Origin: Burkholderia sp. WAC0059
GTDB lineage: Bacteria; Pseudomonadota; Gammaproteobacteria; Burkholderiales; Burkholderiaceae
NCBI RefSeq assembly: GCF_002870125.1
Contig: NZ_PNEO01000012.1
Location: forward strand, 1 to 64,000
Length of the DNA: 64,000 nt
Direction: 5' to 3'
Shown: piece after piece, positions 55,201 to 61,442 of the stretch
Layout: every line of letters begins with the position of its first letter
Position numbering within the stretch: the first letter of the stretch is position 1
Translations under genes and position numbers: made by a program
The notes under the pieces: generated by a model
The model's input: only the letters and a program-made list of their open reading frames with translations
Database searches by the model: none
What the model was told of the DNA's origin: nothing

Positions 55201-58200
55201 CTGCGGTGATCACCAGGTCAGTAGCCTGCCGATGGTAGGCATCCAGCGTTCCCGATGTGACCAGGCCGCTGGTGCTGATGTCGGTACCCGTGGGCGCCAG
55301 CAGAAGCGCAGCATCCGGTATCAGATTCTTCTGGGTCAAGGTAACGATCGCACCCGGTGCCACGGTCGCGTCGTACAGCGCGTTCAGCTGATAGCTGCCG
55401 AAGCCCTGCTGCGCGAAAAAATCCGCCGGCAGGTAAAGATCGCCGGCCGGCGTCTGGGCCGGATCGCCACCGATCCGAAAACCCGTCGCCTGTAACGTCA
55501 GCTTTCCGCCACCGGCGAAACCCTCGCTGCGGATGGTGCCATCCATCACGATCTGACCGGAAACAGGCTGAACCGTGGGCGCACCTGCCACACCTTCCGA
55601 ACTGTCGCCGTAAGGCGCCGTGGAATTCGTGCTGTACGTAGTCAGCGACAGGTTTCCTGCGGTACCTTCGGGTATCCCGTCGTTCTCCAGCAGTTGACCG
55701 TCGGACTGGACCTCGCCCCCGCTCGACACATCAATCACGCTGCCGGCCTCGAGATCGATCGACCCCGAGCTGTCCGATCCCTTAGACGAGGCCAACGCAG
55801 TCGACAGGGTAATCGTGCCGCCGTTGATATATTCGCTGTCACCCTGCGTGGTAGCTGGCGAAAGCTGGGCATCGTTATTGACCCACTGACCCGCCACACT
55901 CAGCTCACCCTCGGGACCGACAACGATCCCGCCACCGACCGTCCCCCGGTTACCCCCACTTGAAACCGAAATCGTCCCCGAAGGCGCAATCAGGCTGCCA
56001 AGAATCGTGACATCTCCATCCGGGCTCGTCAGGGCAATCGATCCGCCGGGCTGCGCCTCCAGGCGGGTCCCCTGCGCCACGACGATACCGCCGCCGCTGT
56101 TCCCCGCGTTAGTCGTGACGCTGACATTCGCGAAGCCGCCGCTGTTCAGCGTATCCACAGGTACGACCGTGGTCGCAAGCACATTGCCAGGATCGGTGCT
56201 GGAAAGATCCGACAACGCCGCCGTATCGATGGACGTGGTCGCGCCGAAATTCTCTCCGAGACTGCTCAGCTGCGGTGCCTCGTCCTGGAGAATCACCGTC
56301 CCTGTTTCACCCGTCGTAATGGTGTTGGGCCCCTGGGTCAGGTCCACAAGTGCCGAGCCGCCCAGATTGAACGTACCCCCCGTCGGCAGATCGTTGCCCT
56401 GTACCTGTTTCTCGCCGTCAAACGCCTGCGCCGTAATCGTGCCGTCGAGCACCATCGCGGACGAGGCAAAGACGTTCAGCGTGCCGGCATTGCCGCCGAC
56501 AATGTAATCGCTTTCATACACCCCGCCCGTCAGAAGCGGATTGAGCCAGGTATTCGTGATGCCCCAGCGCGACGACGTCTCGGTGAACTCGCCCGCCACC
56601 CCCACATAGGTGTCGTAGGGACTGGCTTCTCCGATCGGTACGATAGCGCCATCCGCATCGACCAGCCGCGTGGTATCGACCGTACCACCGAGATAGTGGA
56701 TGTAACCACCGTTGAGGTTCAGCAGGGACCCGCTCGCGGTCATGACCTCGTTACCCGACAGTGTGATCGTGCCGCCGTTGGTCATAAGCTGGTCGACGGT
56801 GCGCGGCATCAGGCTGATGTCGCCCGCCAGATTCAGGATGGGGCTCCCCACCCACTCGACACCGTCGCTATCCGTTCCAGAGAGCGTACTGTCGACGGTG
56901 ACACCTTTCAGGCCGTTCAGGAACGTGTCGCGCAGCAGCGGCGAATCCGCTAGTTCGTTCTCCGTGATCGTCGGGATCGTCAGCAGGATGTCGGAGATCG
57001 GCAGTTCGACATCGGCCAGGCCTGACACGTCGATCGTTGCACCACTGTCGACATAGATGCGGCCCTGCACCGCGGTATCACCCGGCGGTGTGGCGTCACC
57101 CGCGACGGACGGCGTCAGGGCAGCGACCTGCACGGTCGCGCCGGGCGCCTCGACGAGCGCGCCCGACTGGAACCAGACCGAGCCGGCCGTCACCGTCACG
57201 CTGCCGGGCGTGAAGGTCGTCTGCCCGGTGGAAGACGTCGCCGTCTCTCCGTCATCGTCCGGCAGCACGGCGGTGACCGAGCCCGGTCCGAACGAAAGCG
57301 CGCCGGCCCGGTTCGTGACGTTGCCGGGATTGGGGCTCCCGTTACCCAACGTCACCACCGCCGCACCCGGATAGGCCGCACCCGTCGGCGTGTTGGAGAT
57401 GTACTCGTCGACCGTCGAGATCGTGATCGTGCCCGGCGTGTTGACGCTCGTCGTGACCCCGATGACCCCGTTCTGCTGCACGGTACTGCCCAGCAGACTG
57501 ATTTCGCCGCGATCTGCCTGAACCAGCCCGGTATTGATCAGGGTACCGGCCGGTGTAATGTCCGTCGTCGTCGAGCCCGTCACCAGCCCGATCGCGCCCG
57601 TCAGTTCGGGATACAGCGTCTGGGGATTGCCCGATGACGCGAGCAGACCCACGCCGACGCCGGCCGCCAGCACCACCTGCCCGGTCGGGGCGACGGTGAT
57701 GTTGCCCGCGTTCGTCACGTTCGGCGCAGCGATCAGGACGAAGCCGCCATTGCTTGCGGACGTATCCGCCGTTGTCGTAATCGATGCGCCGGCCTCGATC
57801 GTGATGTTCCCCGGCGTCTGGAGCTGACTCGTCGAGCTGACGGCGACCTTGTTACCGAGACCCAGCACTTCGTTGGGCAGACCGGTACTTGATCCGGTGG
57901 TCGTCGAGGTCCCCGCCTCCAGCGCGGCCAGCCCGCCATCGGCCGTACCGGCGGGCAGGCTCAGGAACTGCCGGTTGCTCTCGGCGATTTCCTCGGCGCT
58001 CTGCGCGAGGTTACCGGTCACGAACGGAGTCGAGTCAATACCCTGTCCTGTCGTCTGACCGGACGGATCGTCATCATCCATGTTCAGCAGATCCAATGAC
58101 GACGCCAGCAGCGAATGCACGTTGACCTGCGAGCCCGCGCCGAACAGGATGCCGTTGCGGTTGATCACCAGCACCGTGCCCTGTGCCTGGACATTGCCGA

Positions 58201-58927
58201 GGATCTGGCTCGGCGCGCCCGACGGATCGACGATGCGGTTCAGCACGATCCAGCTGTTCGCCCCGTTCGTCTGCGTGCCGCCCGACTGGTCGAAATTGAG
58301 TGTCGTCTGACGGCCCACGTTCATCGTCTGCCACGTCAGCACCGCGTTCTGCGCGGTCTGCTTGACGTCGACCGTGACATGACCGCTGCCGTCCACGCTC
58401 TGCTGCGGCCCGTACGCGTTGATCCACAAAAGCGGGTTGCCCGGGTCCGTGGTGCTGCCCTGGGTGCCCGTGTCTGTGTTCTGGCTGACGAGATTGCCGT
58501 TGCCGTCCCTCGCGAAGGTGATGCCGGACGCCACCTGCAGACCACCCGGAGTCAGGCCGTTGGGGACATTCGATGGCGTTGCAGCAGCGGCGGCAGCGGC
58601 TGCCTGCTGCGCCGCGATCTGCTGAGCAATGCCCTGTGCCGCCGTCGCCAGGTTGCGGATCGATGGCTGGCTGGCCTGCAACGCCTGAGTCGGTGACACA
58701 CCAACTCCCAGATTGGCGATGCGGGAGGTAGTAACGGAGGCACTGCGGGCACTACCTGCCCCGGCACTTCCCAGATTGACGAGCCCTGCTGCATGCGCGG
58801 CGTGAGGCGCTGCCCCCGTCGCAACCAGCAGTGGAATCATCCAGCACAGCGGCCTGACATTCGACTGCAGGGTCTCCTGGGAACGGTTCTTCCGTTTCTT
58901 GACGTGTCCATCTACGCGCGCTTTCAT
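46283..58927 (-). CDS. giant TpsA exoprotein, filamentous haemagglutinin family
   Basis: A 4214-residue protein; AGGA precedes the ATG at 58927. An extended signal peptide (1-47, ending PHAAHAAG) and Ala/Gln-rich stretch lead to a TPS secretion domain at ~165-285: QTMNVGRQTTLNFDQSG, NSWIVLNRIVDPSG and VINRNGILFGAGSQVNVHSL, the NxNGI-type motif that TpsB recognises. Long beta-helix repeats (GSITLSADS, GTISVSSGG, DVTILGSLIAPSG types) follow to ~2950. Residues ~2990-3160 are a Tyr-rich, AT-rich insert. The C-terminal ~1000 residues resemble the DUF3739 module (SGYFDVEAGRNIGPL, PPPLYVCDANHFCTLDAKGQ). Likely a surface adhesin. The TpsB gene is at 20667. Confidence 0.93.
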   Translation of the reverse strand: MKARVDGHVKKRKNRSQETLQSNVRPLCWMIPLLVATGAAPHAAHAAGLVNLGSAGAGSARSASVTTSRIANLGVGVSPTQALQASQPSIRNLATAAQGIAQQIAAQQAAAAAAAATPSNVPNGLTPGGLQVASGITFARDGNGNLVSQNTDTGTQGSTTDPGNPLLWINAYGPQQSVDGSGHVTVDVKQTAQNAVLTWQTMNVGRQTTLNFDQSGGTQTNGANSWIVLNRIVDPSGAPSQILGNVQAQGTVLVINRNGILFGAGSQVNVHSLLASSLDLLNMDDDDPSGQTTGQGIDSTPFVTGNLAQSAEEIAESNRQFLSLPAGTADGGLAALEAGTSTTTGSSTGLPNEVLGLGNKVAVSSTSQLQTPGNITIEAGASITTTADTSASNGGFVLIAAPNVTNAGNITVAPTGQVVLAAGVGVGLLASSGNPQTLYPELTGAIGLVTGSTTTDITPAGTLINTGLVQADRGEISLLGSTVQQNGVIGVTTSVNTPGTITISTVDEYISNTPTGAAYPGAAVVTLGNGSPNPGNVTNRAGALSFGPGSVTAVLPDDDGETATSSTGQTTFTPGSVTVTAGSVWFQSGALVEAPGATVQVAALTPSVAGDATPPGDTAVQGRIYVDSGATIDVSGLADVELPISDILLTIPTITENELADSPLLRDTFLNGLKGVTVDSTLSGTDSDGVEWVGSPILNLAGDISLMPRTVDQLMTNGGTITLSGNEVMTASGSLLNLNGGYIHYLGGTVDTTRLVDADGAIVPIGEASPYDTYVGVAGEFTETSSRWGITNTWLNPLLTGGVYESDYIVGGNAGTLNVFASSAMVLDGTITAQAFDGEKQVQGNDLPTGGTFNLGGSALVDLTQGPNTITTGETGTVILQDEAPQLSSLGENFGATTSIDTAALSDLSSTDPGNVLATTVVPVDTLNSGGFANVSVTTNAGNSGGGIVVAQGTRLEAQPGGSIALTSPDGDVTILGSLIAPSGTISVSSGGNRGTVGGGIVVGPEGELSVAGQWVNNDAQLSPATTQGDSEYINGGTITLSTALASSKGSDSSGSIDLEAGSVIDVSSGGEVQSDGQLLENDGIPEGTAGNLSLTTYSTNSTAPYGDSSEGVAGAPTVQPVSGQIVMDGTIRSEGFAGGGKLTLQATGFRIGGDPAQTPAGDLYLPADFFAQQGFGSYQLNALYDATVAPGAIVTLTQKNLIPDAALLLAPTGTDISTSGLVTSGTLDAYHRQATDLVITAGAYLGWETASGARPAYAGVTGGVTLGVGAQIIGDAGASIGLGSPAQVTVLGSIIAPGGSITLSADSLVDGYALPGQETSADIDFTDGFTSSSKSVWIGSGVVLDVAGVALTDPQAAPVRNGLNTFIPDTGKVLPGGSVTISDDSGYIVAQSGSQIDVSGTSAVFDELQSSGLYTPQQVWSNAGSITLGASSGLLFDGTLQAQPGATQAQGGTLTIVPEETAVVNAAQPGGGVAPSTSPGAQILVFQQSGSTVPAGLTPGADITAALTGTVGGDPTGILDFSADRLTGSGIAILDVAEELSGKSIPVAFTGNVNLTLSGEVVLNTAQILALNGSQTSALSNQLSAAIKAATSSGTQSDFLSLDTAGIVASVLEDDSSGAETTASISAPYVAVIGNGPRYPMSLDQVASASMLNINASFIDLENQFQIDNFGQSTFSSSGDIRLTSTEQVISGSDALAPGELFSSGNLTFQASDLYPSTGSTFILDAIGPAGSGGTSAPTTISFLSNGASSVPLSAGGSLLVDATDIVQQGTVRAPSGSLIFGVGDPTDSTVAAEFSNMPLVATQSVTLADGSVTSVSNDGAVIPYGTTVDGVEWQFNPVAGTNAAPDLSGAPAKYIGISGNNVSLNSGATIDLSGGGDLQAEEWVSGTGGTRDVLAQYNVSYTNSATGTAVPTNVGVANVYAILPGAQSSVAAYDPVFAQTLQPTSSGSTITESMGVGQAGLGNAVGESVYLSGVAGLPAGYYTLLPAKYATLPGAYRVTVASASGLVTPGSSEVLPDGTVLAAGYMANSLTGARSATPVELNLESGAVWQQYSQYTLTSANSFFPSLAASAGDVTPPLPIDGGQLVLAANQTLGLGATLSASAADGGAPAEVDIASQAIQIVGNGEAAMPGYVTINAEQLDTLGAGSLLIGGTRTATTSGVTITPIASSVVLSNDAASPLTGPEIMLVASNDVDVKSGSVIAAEGVYPSAKDEPITIAANASTGGTSDGALLRVSDGQYVGVTNAGQVNDTGVLSIGAGASLSGGQALTLDSSGTITVAPSASLSGNVIAAQGSAITFTSTAGADAAQLPGLVIDPALMAELGKAQDVILRSAGTMYFDGSPDIAFDHDVELSAGTFDSDGGAVTISAPYVTFDNTLGASDPASIAGTGTLVVNAGRIDFGNGDATLSGFSNVAMNATAGIVSEGTGTFDFGTAPVTLSAPVFLADTASGATVKTTGALALNGAQSTALSLSALGGAFSFVGGTVDVNGASISAPAGNVSFEATSGNLTVNSGSIISTAGVAKQFYDIIEYAPGGAITLTADTGAITLASGATLDFAGAAAGGDAGSLTASAPDQTVSLAGTLEGAAATGYAGGSFALNTGSAVDLDSLAQTLSASGVNDEIVVQTDSGNLTLSAGNTLTAHVVSLTANGGAGDALDTANGNVNIDGTIDASGIAGGEIDLYGKSGVNLQGSLIATGSSATEQGGAVNIGTSGNGSTTSLNSTYGYENVTPSGSGAITVGNSAVIDVSGGTAGGLSGGTVSFRAPILTDGTVDVSIAPGAQIKGSRATTLDAYAVWSTDDQSTNAAQHFDGIVDPAGWYDNSGNLLSGTFTSQSGATIYYTAADGSTPASLSNDPGATPDQITADLAADLENDYFTPTTANTDHETFYGYAGGSSASGAGTLMGYVEHGVQSVANQFAGTAIQNFAVVPAIDLDNPDPKINDGNISILTNWNLGAGTSESDLAYRFDGQAPVITFRAENNVLVKASLTDGFFQIANPISSLKTITITAPPAATYQEAYKAFYYNTDWPLKGYFASYGIDIGPEYKSTFAGFWDTDKKSFDDFVQAPAQESQFAGASSTDISDYYSLYQEYFTYLDKTEVAYLLGSNAEKAYGRAPAAGQPLFTVSAPTAAEENSADSANAYQAYFQQYEAYITALLGWLKTVSSSTAYQIVPLQAPPEVALPVTAGATVSVGTLPVDNSPSPVATASNPFPLQFATLMSGTSSTFNLVSGASLASADPLAVESQAVLVADSIGQSGEQGSVIVSGNFAYDNANNPTNDANDMTILAPTTIRTGAGAVNIAAANNIWLYDPDESSLVEQAAPLLQSTVGVIYTAGVPAAGTSVGSTAALIDGNPQGGKPDILTSPVVSPDGAGNISIAAQNDINGLENVIDETGTVSGDPGGDIGQLWTAWLTANNVSNSVGQVIQTTIDFAEFDQGVMSVGGNVSVAAGHNVTDLEVSLPTTSYQPSSGTGITVVGGGNLTVSAGNDIESGEYLVAEGTAILKAGGQITSDGVDYTSIDGNLLAQGKPANVSIGVVPTLIATIDGSFDLVARQGIAIGSIFGPGYFPLSAGSDASASAVNAQTTTGDVDVGTLTALPGEEQFSTSLPASINLLALDGGITVASGGALAASPASELSVVADRSINFSGNSVLQMGDEDPNLIDETDPVRIYSLTGSIIDGVIQPSGGSAGFYGDLLGIDVDKPAFIEAGQDIVNLVFEGQNLREDDVTRIVAGRDIDDTPLSPGANSLILPELVLGGSGYFDVEAGRNIGPLTSAAQAYASLGNTYKGGTFGIEAIGNTDNSLLPHESANVEVLFGVSPGIDDTAFISNYIDPSSIPAGISSVTPALVAFMQQYDAGQTYDTGLVASQPAVQPLTAGQAWQQFQALPKYIQQLFVERVFFSILTDVGDDYNDASSPYYQQYARGYQAINTLFPSSLGYTGNDLGGGTNGANSLVQTGNLDVRNTTIQTQQGGDVSILGPGGDALVGSSSAPPEIVEGNAVIVGPGQQGILTMETGNINIFTDQSLLLAQSRVFTEQGGNITIWSSNGDINAGQGATSSADIPPPLYVCDANHFCTLDAKGQITGAGIGTLQTIPGAPTGDANLLAPRGTVDAGAAGIRVSGDLNVAALQVLNTANIQVQGKATGIPVVAVVDTGALTAASAANSAVTEVAQNLARNVAAGAGRQWQITVEVEGFGDSDGVNGDSMSRKRGRPD

Positions 58928-59072
58928 CGCCGGCCATCCTGGGAAAAATAGAAAAAAACCGTACCCACGACGAGCGGGGGTCGCTTCCGGACGGATACGG
59001 CTTCTTGAGAACCACGGGAATCACTAATCCGCGCGATGCTACTGGCCGGCAATGGCATGCGTATTTCCTAAG

Positions 59073-59082
59073 GTACGTACAT
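59073..59082. promoter_or_regulatory. GTACGTACAT box upstream of tpsA
   Basis: AAGGTACGTACATTTCG, with the shared GTACGTAC core, 146 bp upstream of the tpsA start, inside the 224-base gap to the TPR-glycosyltransferase gene. Confidence 0.55.
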
Positions 59083-59151
59083 TTCGCAATCCGAATTTTG
59101 TACAAACCTTTTGTCACATAAGATAAATCTTTTCCTTATCGCTCGACAACC

Positions 59152-61410
59152 TTATCCGGCGGGGGTTTGAGAAGGATCGTCCAGCATTCGCGAAATGAGG
59201 GACTGCGCGACACGCTGGACCAGTGACGGCCAGTCCCCCGGTCTGCCCTGTCGATAAAGTTTCATGGTCGGATACCACGGACTGTCTTCGCGATCGAGCA
59301 GCCAGCGCCAGTCCGGCACGCAGGGCAGCAGAAGCCAGACCGGTTGCCCCAGCGCACCAGCCAGATGTGCGACGGACGTATCCACCGTGATGACGAGATC
59401 CAGTGCCGAAATCAGTCCTGCCGTATCAGCAAAATCTCCAAGTTCCCGCCCCCAGTCAAGAATTCCGCTGGCGGCCAGCATCGCGGCATCGCGCTCCCGG
59501 ACCAGCGGCTGCAGGCTCACGAACGTCGCATTCAGTCCGTAGACAGGCGCGAGTTCGGCGAGCGGAATCGAACGGTTTTCATCATTGTTATGGCGAGGAT
59601 TGCCTGACCACGCGAGGCCAATTTTTAACCGGCCTGCCGACAGGGCTTGCAGTCGACCTGCCCACCCCCGCACCCTCGATTGATCCGCGTACAGGTACGG
59701 CACCGGGGACGGGATGCTATCCAGCGCAGTGTCGAAGGCTAGTGGCAGGCTCATGAGCGGGCACTGCAGGTCAAACGGCGGGACAGGTTCGCCCTCCGAC
59801 ACGATCTGCTGCACCCCGCGAAGCGAACGCAGCACCGGCTTCAGCACTGCGGGAATTTCCAGAACTACCGTCGCCCCGCGGTCAGCGACCAGGCTCGCAT
59901 AACGGCAAAACTGGATCGTGTCGCCATACCCCTGCTCCGCATGCAGCAATATCGTCTTGCCCGCTACGGATTCAATCCCATTCCAGATAGGCCGGTCGGT
60001 ATGACGCCGACGCACCCGCGCCTCGCCGGTAAGCCATCGGTCTTCATGCTGTTTCCAGCCGCGCCTGAAATCTCCAGTCAACAGGCGGCAGAGCGCTGCC
60101 GAACGGCGTGCGGCCCCATGCCCCGGTTCGAGAGTGTAGGCCTGCTCAAACCAGGATATGGCCTCCTCATGCCGGCCAAGCTGCTGCAATGACACGGCGG
60201 CGGTATAGCAGGCCTGCGCCGTTTCCTTCGGCGCCTCGACGGCTGTTCCATAGCTATCCAGCGCCTCGTCGTAACGCCCCAGTTGCTGAAGCGCCACGGC
60301 CCGGTTATAAAGCAGCTCTGCATCCGCACCGGCGACAGTAAGCGCGCTGTCATAATGCTCCAGCGCCTGGGCGTGCAATCCCATCATCCGCAGCGCCCCC
60401 GCCCGGTTACGCAGTGCATCCACTGAATGCGGATCCCGCACCATTGCCTCACGGTACGCGTCCGCCGCCTCTGCATACCGGCTCAGTCCCTGCAACGCGT
60501 TGCCGCGCGCGAGCCATACCGCGACATACTGCGGAGCGAGCTTCAGCAGACGCGAAGAGCGCTGGAGCAGCTCTTCATGGAAGTGAAGCAGATCCAGCGC
60601 GACACAGCTCTGATACAGAAGAGCAACCGAATCGGGACTGACCGCCAATGCCTGCTCCACGCAGGCGAGCGCTTCCGCTGGCTGTTGCATATCGAGTAAC
60701 ACGCCGGCGCACATCGAAAGCAGATCCGGTGACTTCGGTCGAATAACCAAAGCCAGACGGTAATTTCTGAGCGCGTCTTCGCGGTATCCCAGATCACGCA
60801 GGGCGTGTCCCCGTCGGACGTAGGCGTCGACACTCCCGGCATCCAGCTGCAGCACCCGGTCAAAGCACAGCACAGCATCGGCCGGCCGACCCGACGCCAC
60901 CAGTAACCTGCCCCGCCCCATCCATGCATCCGCAATCGTCGGCATTCGGGCCAGTATCTGGTCGTATATCTCTAATGCCTCTTCACGGCGTCCAATCCCC
61001 ACCAGGGCATCGGCCCGCAACGTCTGCGTCGACAACGATGCAGGCTCTAGCAGGAGCGCGCGCGCAAGAACATCAAGGGCTTCCTGGTAGCGCTCAAGCG
61101 CAATCAGTACCGCACCATGATTGGCTATGTTCCAGGCGTGCGTCCATCCGAGCTCGAGTGACCGCGCAATCAGCGGCTCAGCCCGAACGGGATCACCAGC
61201 CTTCAATAAGGCAAATCCCAGCAAATGCATCGCCTCGGCATTCGAGGCATCCATCAGCAGCACGCCCTCATACAGCGCCTGTGCCTCGCGATACTGTCTG
61301 CGCCCGAGCAGATCCCGGGCACGCCGGAGCCCATCTACCATCGCCGCCTGAACCACCGCCGATGGCGTACCCGCGGCAGTCCTCATGACAACATTGGGTT
61401 TTCCCACCAT
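59152..61410 (-). CDS. TPR-repeat glycosyltransferase (GT9-like C-terminal domain), copy 1
   Basis: About 752 residues; GGAGG lies eight bases before the ATG at 61410. Residues ~20-430 are tandem tetratricopeptide repeats (for instance YEGVLLMDASNAEAMHLLGF, ALVGIGRREEALEIYDQIL). The last ~300 residues look like the ADP-heptose-LPS heptosyltransferase (GT9) fold: RLKIGLAWSGNPRHNNDENR, LDLVITVDTSVAHLAGALG, VWLLLPCVPDWRWLLDREDS. TPR-glycosyltransferases modify proteins, and a cytosolic enzyme of different family (HMW1C) glycosylates TPS adhesins in Haemophilus. The gene is upstream of and co-directional with tpsA, so it may glycosylate that exoprotein (inference). Confidence 0.88.
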   Translation of the reverse strand: MVGKPNVVMRTAAGTPSAVVQAAMVDGLRRARDLLGRRQYREAQALYEGVLLMDASNAEAMHLLGFALLKAGDPVRAEPLIARSLELGWTHAWNIANHGAVLIALERYQEALDVLARALLLEPASLSTQTLRADALVGIGRREEALEIYDQILARMPTIADAWMGRGRLLVASGRPADAVLCFDRVLQLDAGSVDAYVRRGHALRDLGYREDALRNYRLALVIRPKSPDLLSMCAGVLLDMQQPAEALACVEQALAVSPDSVALLYQSCVALDLLHFHEELLQRSSRLLKLAPQYVAVWLARGNALQGLSRYAEAADAYREAMVRDPHSVDALRNRAGALRMMGLHAQALEHYDSALTVAGADAELLYNRAVALQQLGRYDEALDSYGTAVEAPKETAQACYTAAVSLQQLGRHEEAISWFEQAYTLEPGHGAARRSAALCRLLTGDFRRGWKQHEDRWLTGEARVRRRHTDRPIWNGIESVAGKTILLHAEQGYGDTIQFCRYASLVADRGATVVLEIPAVLKPVLRSLRGVQQIVSEGEPVPPFDLQCPLMSLPLAFDTALDSIPSPVPYLYADQSRVRGWAGRLQALSAGRLKIGLAWSGNPRHNNDENRSIPLAELAPVYGLNATFVSLQPLVRERDAAMLAASGILDWGRELGDFADTAGLISALDLVITVDTSVAHLAGALGQPVWLLLPCVPDWRWLLDREDSPWYPTMKLYRQGRPGDWPSLVQRVAQSLISRMLDDPSQTPAG

Positions 61411-61442
61411 GACTTCGCCCTCCATCGCGCCAGCAACTCAAG

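Noticed and set aside
58928..59072. A possible leader riboswitch before tpsA
   Set aside because: Only imperfect pairing (CCGTATCC with GGGTACGG) was seen, and no known riboswitch signature.
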